A stretch of DNA of 6,506 nt from the NCBI GenBank assembly GCA_003563255.1, contig PWSL01000032.1, forward strand, positions 1 to 6,506. The letters run 5' to 3'. How positions within the stretch are numbered: position 1 is the first letter of the stretch; each line of letters starts with the position of its first letter. Source of the DNA: Desulfonatronospira sp. (GTDB lineage: Bacteria > Desulfobacterota > Desulfovibrionia > Desulfovibrionales > Desulfonatronovibrionaceae). A program made the position numbers and the translations under genes. This document shows, in pieces, positions 1 to 4,927 of this stretch. Under the pieces are notes generated by a model. It made no database searches, was not told where the DNA came from, and saw only the letters and a program-made list of their open reading frames with translations.

Positions 1-696
1 CCCAAGTACGACACCCGGGCCGACTGGGAGATACTCTGCGGCCTGTCCCAGAAAATGGGTCTGGATAAGCTGGCTTTTGAATCCATCGAAGACATCTGGC
101 GCTACCAGCTTGCGGATACCGGGGTAAAACCTGAGGACTTCAAGGCCACCGGCATGGTATCTCTAACTGACAAGCCCATCTATTTTCCCAGGGAGCAGTT
201 CAAGTTCAAGACCGCCTCGGGAAAAATTGAAATAATCGCCCCCAAATGGGAAGAGGCAGGCATTCCTTCTCTTAAGCCGTATGAGGACAAACAGGCTCCC
301 AAGAAGGGCTGGTTCAGGATCACCTTCGGTCGCTGCGGCGTACATACCCAGGGTCATACCCAGAATAATCCAATCCTGCATGAGCAGATGCCCGAGAACG
401 AACTCTGGATCAACGACAAAAAAGCCGCGGAAATGGGCATAAGCAACAATGACTTAGTCAAGGTCAGCGGCTCCAACGGTTATTCAGGCAAGATCAAGGC
501 TTATGTGACGGAATTTATGCATCCGGACGCGGTATTCATGGTCCACGGCTTCGGAAGTGACGTCCCGGCGGAAACCAGGGCCAGAAACAAGGGAGTTGCC
601 GACCACCGGCTCATGAAAGGCGGCCTGGACATCTGGGATCCTGCCGGAGGTGCAGTGGCCCTGCAGGAACACTTTGTGAAGGTGGAAAAGGCCTGA
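1..696 (+). CDS. Molybdopterin oxidoreductase, thiosulfate/polysulfide reductase-like (PhsA/PsrA type), C-terminal part
   Basis: The reading frame is open from the first base of the window and ends in TGA at 694-696, so this is the last 231 codons of a longer gene; the true start lies outside. It contains the molybdopterin-dinucleotide-binding C-terminal domain of the DMSO reductase superfamily. Visible marks are the segment HTQGHTQNNPILHE at window residues 115-128, followed by PENELWIND and a late VFMVHGFG motif, and a DPAGGA...FVKVE tail. In the family, the HTQ..T.NNP.LHE and MVHGFG pattern is typical of PhsA/PsrA catalytic subunits, which reduce thiosulfate, polysulfide or related sulfur compounds with a bis-MGD cofactor, usually exported by Tat and coupled to FeS and membrane subunits. 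Those partner genes, the Tat signal and the N-terminal FeS motif are not in the window. Substrate cannot be decided; a tetrathionate or other oxyanion reductase remains possible. The stop codon abuts a repeat array, so no further gene of this operon follows downstream. Confidence 0.85.
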   Translation, partial: PKYDTRADWEILCGLSQKMGLDKLAFESIEDIWRYQLADTGVKPEDFKATGMVSLTDKPIYFPREQFKFKTASGKIEIIAPKWEEAGIPSLKPYEDKQAPKKGWFRITFGRCGVHTQGHTQNNPILHEQMPENELWINDKKAAEMGISNNDLVKVSGSNGYSGKIKAYVTEFMHPDAVFMVHGFGSDVPAETRARNKGVADHRLMKGGLDIWDPAGGAVALQEHFVKVEKA

Positions 697-711
697 TTAT
701 TATCACTACAG

Positions 712-757
712 CGGCCACTGGGGACAGCGGCCACCGGGGACCGGCCACCGGGGACAG
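712..757. repeat. Short tandem repeat CGGCCACYGGGGAC(AG), three copies
   Basis: Three head-to-tail copies lie at 712-727, 728-741 and 742-757; the middle copy lacks the final AG and the first has T instead of C in CACTGGGG. The last copy runs into the first REP-like palindrome. This local expansion explains why the first unit of the array is longer than the second. Confidence 0.8.
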
Positions 758-821
758 GCACTTTTGCCGACCCTAAACCGTAAAACGGCCGGACTATCCG
801 GCGGCAAAAGAGCCAGTCCCC
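750..821. repeat. REP-like palindromic element, copy 1 (72 bp)
   Basis: The unit starts GGGGACAGGCAC and ends GAGCCAGTCCCC. The outer 20 bases of the two ends are inverted repeats matching at 18 of 20 positions; both mismatches are A opposite A. The inner arms CTTTTGCCG and CGGCAAAAG pair perfectly. Elements with such imperfect palindromes and GGGGAC ends are typical of REP sequences mobilised by Y1-type (RAYT) transposases; that link is inferred, because no such transposase is in the window. The unit is followed by TTCCAGCT, shared with copy 3. Confidence 0.8.
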
Positions 822-854
822 TTCCAGCTTATTATTATCACTACAGCGGCCACC

Positions 855-925
855 GGGGACAGGCACTTTTGCCGACCTCAAACCGTAAAACGGCCGGACT
901 ATCCGGCGGCAAAAGAGCCAGTCCC
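855..925. repeat. REP-like palindromic element, copy 2 (right end truncated)
   Basis: It is nearly identical to copy 1 from GGGGACAGGCAC to GAGCCAGTCCC, but the last C and the TTCCAGCT tail are replaced by GTGCCACATGC. The junction at 925/926 is where the sequence changes to the fragment with an IS66-like end, so copy 2 was cut by insertion or recombination. Confidence 0.8.
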
Positions 926-1008
926 GTGCCACATGCAAGAAGCTGGTATCCAGGAATACTGCCAGGAGTTTTTGAGGGGCCGGTTCAGGCATCCCCCTGA
1001 ATGGTTAC
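926..1008. mobile_element. Fragment with one IS66-like element end
   Basis: The right edge is CCCCCTGAATGGTTAC at 993-1008, which read inward from the edge is GTAACCATTCAGGGGG. The outermost 32 bases match the left end of the 180-bp element at 4635 at 29 positions, including the ATGCC after the G run and an ACCGGCCC block. No second end and no target duplication were found for this fragment, so it is a remnant. A short minus-strand frame runs through it but resembles no protein I recognise. Confidence 0.6.
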
Positions 1009-1062
1009 CGGAAAAGTACCCCCGAAAAAAACTGGATGTAAAAGAATCCATACGCAATACAT

Positions 1063-1091
1063 ATAAGCCCGGACAGTCTGTCCGGGCTTAT
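1063..1091. terminator. Strong hairpin between convergent genes, likely terminator
   Basis: A perfect 13-bp stem, ATAAGCCCGGACA with TGTCCGGGCTTAT, encloses a 3-base loop. It lies 55 bp past the 3' end of the tRNA gene (minus strand) and downstream of the oxidoreductase (plus strand). Neither side has a compact T run: the plus side continues into AT-rich DNA with TTTTTG at about 1112, the minus side into ATGTATTGCG. The position suggests a bidirectional terminator, but the missing U tract makes it uncertain. Confidence 0.5.
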
Positions 1092-1145
1092 CTGCTTGAT
1101 TATATTTAATATTTTTGTTCAGCCGGATTTGGCTGGATTTGTTGA

Positions 1146-1231
1146 TGGTGCCGAAGGGGGGATTCGAACCCCCACGGGCGGTGCCCACTACCCCCTCAAG
1201 ATAGCGTGTCTACCTGTTCCACCACTTCGGC
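1146..1231 (-). tRNA. tRNA-Leu, anticodon GAG
   Basis: Read on the minus strand from 1231, the gene starts GCCGAAG and ends CTTCGGC + A + CCA, giving a perfect 7-bp acceptor stem with the CCA encoded in the DNA. The D arm contains GGTGGAACAGGTAGAC. The anticodon stem CTATC/GGTAG encloses the loop TTGAGGG, so the anticodon is GAG. The variable arm is long (GGGC-ACC-GCCC), as required for class II tRNAs such as leucine. The T arm is GGGGG-TTCGAAT-CCCCC. It reads CUC and CUU leucine codons. It lies downstream of secG on the same strand, as in several proteobacteria, but about 300 bp of repeats now separate the two. Confidence 0.97.
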
Positions 1232-1265
1232 TTTGAAAAGAAGAGAATAGCCCTACAACGACACT

Positions 1266-1294
1266 AATTTAACACTACAGCGACACTTTGTGAA
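1266..1294 (-). promoter_or_regulatory. Possible promoter of tRNA-Leu
   Basis: On the minus strand TTCACA (1294-1289) is followed after exactly 17 bases by TAAATT (1271-1266), matching the sigma-70 consensus at 5 of 6 and 4 of 6 positions. Transcription would start near 1259, about 28 bases before the mature tRNA. The spacer consists of the left arm of the inner inverted repeat, so the repeat may supply the promoter. A promoter here would be needed if the hairpin after secG stops read-through. Confidence 0.35.
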
Positions 1295-1312
1295 AATATC
1301 GCCTAGGCCACC

Positions 1313-1384
1313 GGGGACAGGCACTTTTGCCGACCTCAAACCGTAAAACGGCCGGACTATCCGGCGGCAAAAGAGCCAGTCCCC
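1313..1384. repeat. REP-like palindromic element, copy 3 (72 bp)
   Basis: It has the same length, ends and inner palindromes as copies 1 and 2, and the inner sequence agrees with copy 2 (CTCAAACC rather than CCTAAACC). It is preceded by GGCCACC, as in the other copies, and followed by TTCCAGCT, as in copy 1. It lies in the middle of the nested inverted repeats between the tRNA and secG. Confidence 0.8.
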
Positions 1385-1461
1385 TTCCAGCTAAAATATA
1401 GTGTCGCTGTAGTGTTAACAAGTAACCCATTTTCTAAGTGTCGTTGTATGATTGATAAAAA

Positions 1462-1523
1462 GTAACCATTCAGGGGGTCCTCGGTGATGACTAATGGCCG
1501 GTATCTCCCCCCTGAATGGTTAC
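1462..1523. mobile_element. 62-bp miniature element with IS66-like ends, possible terminator of the secG operon
   Basis: The two ends are a perfect 16-bp inverted repeat, GTAACCATTCAGGGGG, with a 30-bp centre and no coding capacity. The left end continues TCCTCGGTGATGACTA, closely matching the right end of the 180-bp element at 4814 read inward, so both belong to one family. The flanking octamers GATAAAAA and GAAAGAAA agree at 6 of 8 positions, which is weak support for a target duplication in A-rich DNA. It starts 11 bp after the secG stop. On the minus strand the right arm of the hairpin is followed by TTTTTATC, so the transcript would form a 16-bp stem and then a U5 tract, which is the layout of an intrinsic terminator. 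Confidence 0.7.
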
Positions 1524-1534
1524 GAAAGAAAGGC

Positions 1535-1882
1535 TCATTTGCTGGAGATGGGATTCAAGCCTTCTCTGCCGCCTTCACTGTCTACTCTCATGCTCTGCAG
1601 AGGTGCATGATTAAATTCTTCTTCCTGCTGCACAATCGAGCTTGGTTCTGTAGAATGCTCTTTGGCGGTCATATAAGTAAACGTCAGCGAGGTACAGAAG
1701 AATATTATGGCCACCCCGACTGTGAGTTTGGCCAGGATGCCGCCCGCCCCGCCGCTGCCGAAAAGGCTTCCGCCGCCTCCTCCAAAAATGACTCCCATGC
1801 CCTGCTGGCCGGACTGCAGAAGTACCAGGACCACAAGGACAACACAGGATATAAGATGCAGGGTTACTATCAGTGTTTGCAA
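1535..1882 (-). CDS. secG: Preprotein translocase subunit SecG
   Basis: SecG is the small accessory subunit of the SecYEG channel in the cytoplasmic membrane; it helps the SecA-driven export cycle. The 115-residue product has the family layout: a first membrane segment at about residues 3-22, ending in VLLQSGQQGMG, a glycine-rich cytoplasmic loop (VIFGGGGGSLFGSGGAGG, residues 31-48), and a second membrane segment at about 52-71 after the LAKLT motif. The tail of about 44 residues is polar and of low conservation, as usual. The start is a TTG at 1882-1880, chosen because GGAGG lies 7 bases upstream and because the frame then begins directly with the first membrane segment. It is the last gene of pgk-tpiA-secG, 20 bp behind tpiA. 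The C-terminal tail ends just before the 62-bp miniature element; the frame is intact. Confidence 0.93.
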   Translation of the reverse strand: MQTLIVTLHLISCVVLVVLVLLQSGQQGMGVIFGGGGGSLFGSGGAGGILAKLTVGVAIIFFCTSLTFTYMTAKEHSTEPSSIVQQEEEFNHAPLQSMRVDSEGGREGLNPISSK

Positions 1883-1902
1883 AAAACCACCTCCAAATAT
1901 AA

Positions 1903-2658
1903 TTAAGCAAGGACAATTTGTGAAAATTTTTCAGCGCTTAAGCTTGAACCACCTACCAGAACCCCGTCCACGTTGTCAAGCGATATTATGGAGGCGGTGT
2001 TGTCAGGCTTTACGCTTCCTCCATACAGAATTCTGATCTGTTCAGCCTGGTTTAAAATGGATTTAAGCTTATCCCTGACCAGGTTGTGGGCGTGCTCAAT
2101 TTCTGGAGGACCGGCGGTTTCTCCGGTGCCTATAGCCCATACAGGCTCGTAGGCCACTGCAAGGTCTTCAGGGGATGTAGCTGAAGAGATGTGTTGCAGG
2201 CCCTGCTCCAACTGGCGGTGCAGAACACTTTGAACCTCTCCCTGCTTGCGCTCCTCAAGCGTCTCCCCGATGCACAGGATTACCTTGAGACCTTTTTTCA
2301 GTCCAAAGGCAACCTTGGATGCCAGAAAGCCATTTTTTTCACCTATAACATGCCTGCGCTCGGAATGCCCCACCAAGGCATAAGTGCATCCGGCATCCAG
2401 AAGCTGGTCCGGATTAATCTCCCCGGTAAAGGCCCCCTGTTCGGCCGGATAAAAATTCTGTCCCCCAAGGTAAAACCCTTCCTGCCGGGAAAGCATTTCG
2501 CTTACACCCCGCAGGGCGGTAAAAGGGGGGCATAGAAGCACTTCGCGGTCATCCGGGAGATCCTTTCTAACTGCTACCACCAGTTCTCTGGCGGTCTGAC
2601 AGGCTTCCTCCCAGGTTTTGAACATCTTCCAATTGGCGGCCATGAGTTTTCTGGGCAT
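1903..2658 (-). CDS. tpiA: Triose-phosphate isomerase
   Basis: The enzyme interconverts dihydroxyacetone phosphate and glyceraldehyde 3-phosphate in glycolysis and gluconeogenesis, in the cytoplasm as a dimer. The 251-residue product is of normal length. Visible catalytic parts are N9 and K11 in AANWKMF, the electrophile H98 in LVGHSERR, and the base E171 in the signature AYEPVWAIGTG. The flexible lid is at about 174-184, and the phosphate-binding segments are YGGSVKPDN (212-220) and GVLVGGSSL (232-240). The frame stays open upstream to 2829, but the ATG at 2658 is chosen because homologues begin with (P)RK.MAANWKM and because AAGGA lies about 7 bases before it. It starts 19 bp after the pgk stop and is followed by secG after 20 bp, so the three are surely cotranscribed. 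No missing residue or frame break is seen. Confidence 0.97.
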   Translation of the reverse strand: MPRKLMAANWKMFKTWEEACQTARELVVAVRKDLPDDREVLLCPPFTALRGVSEMLSRQEGFYLGGQNFYPAEQGAFTGEINPDQLLDAGCTYALVGHSERRHVIGEKNGFLASKVAFGLKKGLKVILCIGETLEERKQGEVQSVLHRQLEQGLQHISSATSPEDLAVAYEPVWAIGTGETAGPPEIEHAHNLVRDKLKSILNQAEQIRILYGGSVKPDNTASIISLDNVDGVLVGGSSLSAEKFSQIVLA

Positions 2659-2677
2659 TTTTATTTCCTTACTCCTG

Positions 2678-3859
2678 TTAATTGATGCACTCTTCAAGGG
2701 CCTTGAATCCGGGCAGAGTCTTGCCTTCGAGAAATTCCATGAAAGACCCGCCACCTGTGGATATAAAGCTGTACTTGTCCTGCAGCTTGAGTTCATGAAT
2801 GAGGGCGTCGGTATCTCCTCCACCAACAATAGTAGTAGCCTGCAGTCCGGCTGCTATCTCGGCTATATTACGCGAACCCTGGGAAAAGGGGCGGTTTTCG
2901 AATGCCCCCATGGGACCGTTCCAGATTACTGTTTTGGCCCTGTGCAGGACCTCGGAAAACAGGGTGCAGGTAGCAGGACCGATATCCAGGGCCATCAGAT
3001 GAGCAGGTATTCCCTGGAAAGGGCAGACACCCTCTCCGGATTCAGCGTCAGGACCTTGACCAAGCATGAAGTCCACAGGCAGGTAAAACTGCACGTTCAT
3101 GTCCATGGCTTTCTGCATTATTTCCCTGGCTTTATCCAGCAGGTCGTCCTCTACCCTGGAAGTTCCCACGGAATACCCATTGGCTTTGATAAACGTATTG
3201 GCCATGGCCCCTCCGATGAGCATGGCATCAACCTTGTCCAGGAGGTTTTCCAGAACGCCCAGCTTGGAGGAAACCTTGGCCCCGCCGGCGATGAGCACAA
3301 AGGGCCTGGCCGGATCTCCGACTTTTGACAGGTACTCCCATTCCTTTTTCAGGAGAAGCCCGCCAAGACAGGAGGACATATGCCTGGTCACCCCGACCAC
3401 TGAAGCATGCGCCCTGTGGCTTACACCAAAAGCGTCATTTACGTATACCTCACCCATGCGGGACAGCTCTTTGCTGAAATCATCGTCGTTTTTCTCCTCC
3501 CCGGGATGAAATCTCAGGTTTTCCAGCATCAGTACTCCGCCTGATTCAAGCCCGTTTACCATTTCCCGGGTCTGTTCTCCAATGCAGTCCGGAGCCAGTG
3601 GGATATTCATACCCAGGATGGATCCCAGCCTCTCGGCAACAGGGGCAAGGGACAGTTCCGGCATTTTCCGGCCCTTGGGTTTTCCAAGATGTGAGCAGAG
3701 CACCAGCCTGGCATTTTGCTTCATGGCATATTTCAGGGTAGGGATGGATGCCTGGATCCTGGTCTCGTCCTGTACCCGGCCGTCCTTGAGAGGAACATTG
3801 AAATCCACCCGTACCAGTATTGTTTTTCCTGACAAATCCATTCCATCGATAAACTTCAT
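2678..3859 (-). CDS. pgk: Phosphoglycerate kinase
   Basis: The enzyme transfers the acyl phosphate of 1,3-bisphosphoglycerate to ADP, giving 3-phosphoglycerate and ATP; it runs in reverse during gluconeogenesis. The 393-residue monomer has the normal two-domain length. The substrate-binding N-terminal domain shows VRVDFNVPL (17-25), DETRI (31-35), CSHLGKPKG (55-63), LENLRFHPGEEKND (112-125) and NDAFGVSHRAHAS (141-153). The nucleotide domain shows AGGAKVSSKLGVLENLL (191-207), WNGPMGAFE (313-321), GGGDT (346-350) and STGGGSFMEFLEGK (367-380). The last two differ slightly from the common GGGDTVAA and STGGGASLEF forms but keep the key glycines. The ATG at 3859 is supported by AAGGAG 7 bases upstream. 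It is the first gene of the operon. A perfect TTGACA lies at 4005-4000 on this strand but has no matching -10, so I do not call a promoter; a CTGAACTTCAG palindrome at 3944-3954 is the only operator-like sequence noticed. Confidence 0.97.
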   Translation of the reverse strand: MKFIDGMDLSGKTILVRVDFNVPLKDGRVQDETRIQASIPTLKYAMKQNARLVLCSHLGKPKGRKMPELSLAPVAERLGSILGMNIPLAPDCIGEQTREMVNGLESGGVLMLENLRFHPGEEKNDDDFSKELSRMGEVYVNDAFGVSHRAHASVVGVTRHMSSCLGGLLLKKEWEYLSKVGDPARPFVLIAGGAKVSSKLGVLENLLDKVDAMLIGGAMANTFIKANGYSVGTSRVEDDLLDKAREIMQKAMDMNVQFYLPVDFMLGQGPDAESGEGVCPFQGIPAHLMALDIGPATCTLFSEVLHRAKTVIWNGPMGAFENRPFSQGSRNIAEIAAGLQATTIVGGGDTDALIHELKLQDKYSFISTGGGSFMEFLEGKTLPGFKALEECIN

Positions 3860-4118
3860 CGTGAACTCCTTGAAATATTAGTATGTTGGGGCCGTATGCC
3901 TGCGGGCTGGAAGCCATGCGACACTTAAAGCTCTGAACAGATGCTGAACTTCAGGGATCAATGTACAAACCTGAATCCGTGAAAACAGGTTCCAAAATTT
4001 GTCAAAAAGGCCGCAAAAACACACTCCAAGGCAGACTAGGCTTTGTCCGCGACCTTGCGCGGAAAAAGTGCCCCTTCGGGGCATCATCCGGTTAACCCTT
4101 GCAGGATGCTTTGAGCAC
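3860..4118. other. Upstream region of the pgk operon, no gene
   Basis: No reading frame here resembles a protein. The stretch should contain the pgk promoter, since the operon starts at 3859 on the minus strand, but no convincing -35/-10 pair was found. It holds two adjacent small hairpins at 4046-4083. Confidence 0.5.
4062..4083 (-). terminator. Possible intrinsic terminator upstream of the pgk operon
   Basis: On the minus strand TGCCCC-GAA-GGGGCA (4083-4069) is followed at once by CTTTTTCC. The stem is only 6 bp but is GC-rich with a U5 tract. A second 6-bp hairpin (TCCGCG/CGCGGA, 4046-4063) lies immediately beyond. If active it would stop transcripts arriving from the methyltransferase side before pgk. 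Confidence 0.4.
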
Positions 4119-4199
4119 GGGGACTGGCTCTCGGGGCATTTTTTTTTTCTAATCTGTTTCTTGTTTAATAAGAAAATAAGTGCCGGGGTGCCTGTCCCC
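4119..4199. repeat. REP-like element of related type, inverted orientation (81 bp)
   Basis: It begins GGGGACTGGCTC and ends GTGCCTGTCCCC: the same two end sequences as the REP-like copies at 750, 855 and 1313, but in the opposite orientation. The next bases, TCGGGGCA and TGCCGGGG, are only partly complementary. The centre is unrelated and AT-rich, with a run of ten T at 4139-4148. This shows a second member type that keeps the ends while the interior differs. Confidence 0.65.
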
Positions 4200-4210
4200 A
4201 CAAACATGCA

Positions 4211-4354
4211 CTTGTTCCCAGGCTCCAGCCTGGGGACATTTTCTTGTTCCCAGGCTCCAGCCTGGGGACATCGCTTTTTTGTGGCTCCAGCCACTTTTAT
4301 AAGAAGCGGCTGGTGCCGCAAGCACAAAGCGTTCCCAGGCTCCAGCCTGGGAAC
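4211..4354. repeat. Three copies of a GTTCCCAGGCT-CC-AGCCTGG palindrome
   Basis: Copies lie at 4214-4237, 4246-4269 and 4331-4354. Each can fold into an 11-bp stem with a CC turn. The third is a perfect palindrome ending GGGAAC, while the first two end GGGGAC and use one G-T wobble. The first two form a direct repeat of 29 bp with a period of 32 bp. A smaller related hairpin, GTGGCTCCAGCCAC, lies at 4281-4294. Similar sequences occur as dispersed intergenic repeats in many bacterial genomes; the function is unknown. Confidence 0.85.
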
Positions 4355-4626
4355 GAGAGGTAACCATGAACGAAGAACCTCGAACCGATTTTAACGACCA
4401 ACATGTTGTTCCGAAATATGTGCTAAGCGCCTGACATTGGATAAACTACACGGATTCAGATACAAAATTAATTCTCAAGGTGCCTTTCGGCAATGGGTTC
4501 AGGCGAAATTTTTCTGTTATTAAAACATCATTGAGGAAAATTCAATACATAAGGGTTAGACCCCTGGCCACTGTTTTGGCTATGGAAATATTTTATTCGC
4601 AGGAATGGTTTCCTTTGATTTTGTTG
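4355..4626. other. Intergenic stretch without recognisable content
   Basis: No convincing gene, RNA gene or repeat was found. A 22-codon frame at 4366-4434 has only a weak upstream GAGAGG and no recognisable product. A small hairpin TGCC-TTTC-GGCA lies near 4482. Confidence 0.5.
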
Positions 4627-4822
4627 GTTCTCAGGTAACCCTTCAGGGGGATGCCGAAACCGGCCCGGGGACAGTCCCCGCGACCTCTGTTCCTGCACAA
4701 ATACACGAAAGTACAGACGCGAAGTTTTGTGAACCTGCACAATAATTACGTAGCGGAGGACAGTCACCAGGCCTGGTGCCGGTAATCAACACCCAGGACC
4801 CCCTGAATGTTTACGTTCTCAG
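4627..4822. mobile_element. 180-bp non-autonomous IS66-like element (MITE) with 8-bp target duplication
   Basis: The element proper is 4635-4814. Its ends, GTAACCCTTCAGGGGG and CCCCCTGAATGTTTAC, are inverted repeats matching at 14 of 16 positions. The octamer GTTCTCAG is present directly on both sides (4627-4634 and 4815-4822). Ends beginning GTAA and 8-bp target duplications are the known marks of the IS66 family. The interior has no credible gene, so a transposase from elsewhere would be needed. Inside are the palindromes GGGGACAGTCCCC (near 4667-4679) and CACCAGGCCTGGTG (4765-4778). Its left and right ends differ inward of the G run, and each matches one of the other two fragments of the family in this window. 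The intact duplication suggests a fairly recent insertion. Confidence 0.85.
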
Positions 4823-4840
4823 CGGGGACGGGGATCAGGT

Positions 4841-4900
4841 TCTCCCCGCACATATTTTTCTGAAAGAAGACTGACGGGGTTGAAAAAATATGCGCGGAGA
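4841..4900. repeat. Imperfect inverted repeat downstream of the methyltransferase gene
   Basis: The arms are TCTCCCCGCACATATTTTTC at 4841-4860 and GAAAAAATATGCGCGGAGA at 4882-4900; they pair along nearly their full length around a 21-base loop. It begins 28 bp beyond the methyltransferase stop on the minus strand, where a terminator would be expected, but no T run follows the second arm. A second possible fold, GCGGGGA (4822-4828) with TCCCCGC (4843-4849), competes with it. Confidence 0.5.
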
Positions 4901-4927
4901 GAGCCAGTTGAAAGGGAGCAAGCAGTA

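Larger units (their letters stand above)
696..853. repeat. Direct repeat pair containing CACTACAGCGGCCAC, period 135 bp
   Basis: A 23-bp block, containing ATTATTATC followed by ACTACAGCGGCCAC, occurs at 696-718 and again, identical, at 831-853. The first copy begins with the last base of the oxidoreductase stop codon. Both copies lead into a REP-like unit, so the region looks like a tandem duplication of a block plus its palindrome. The core CACTACAGCG also occurs in the inverted repeats flanking the third REP-like copy near 1275. Confidence 0.8.
1254..1448. repeat. Nested inverted repeats (ACACTACAGCGACACT type) enclosing a REP-like copy
   Basis: An inner perfect 19-bp inverted repeat, TTAACACTACAGCGACACT, lies at 1269-1287 and 1400-1418. 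An outer perfect 12-bp pair, TACAACGACACT, lies at 1254-1265 and 1437-1448. The two left arms are also related to each other as direct repeats 22 bp apart (CTACARCGACACT). The inner pair could be read as an element of 1273-1416 flanked by TA, which would fit a TA-targeting IS630-like MITE; that is inference only. REP-like copy 3 sits inside. Confidence 0.75.

Noticed and set aside
501..992. 163-codon minus-strand frame overlapping the end of the oxidoreductase gene
   Set aside because: It runs through the repeat array and antisense to a clear coding region; its peptide repeats are translated palindromes.
764..1000. 78-codon frame on the plus strand with an internally repeated sequence
   Set aside because: The repetition merely reflects the two REP-like copies; it crosses an element junction and matches no protein pattern.
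1484..1906. 140-codon plus-strand frame antisense to secG
   Set aside because: It begins in the 62-bp miniature element and runs opposite a clear secG with its own ribosome binding site; it is a shadow frame.
2659..2829. Upstream extension of tpiA by 57 codons
   Set aside because: It overlaps the pgk coding region in another frame, and homologues start at the AANWKM region directly after the ATG at 2658.
3977..4005. Perfect TTGACA upstream of pgk as operon promoter
   Set aside because: At spacings of 16 to 18 bases the -10 position reads TTCACG, TCACGG or CACGGA, none close to TATAAT.
4119..4148. T10 run as a plus-strand terminator
   Set aside because: No stable stem lies directly before it and no plus-strand gene ends nearby.
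4211..4354. Possible CRISPR array because of repeated palindromes
   Set aside because: Only three copies, with one 8-bp and one 61-bp gap, and no cas genes; spacing and spacer lengths do not fit CRISPR.
4366..4434. 22-codon frame beginning ATGAACGAAGAACC
   Set aside because: Short, weak ribosome binding site and no recognisable product; the sequence looks like dispersed intergenic repeat material.
4528..4767. 79-codon minus-strand frame
   Set aside because: It spans the boundary of the 180-bp element, so it was created by the insertion and has no independent support.
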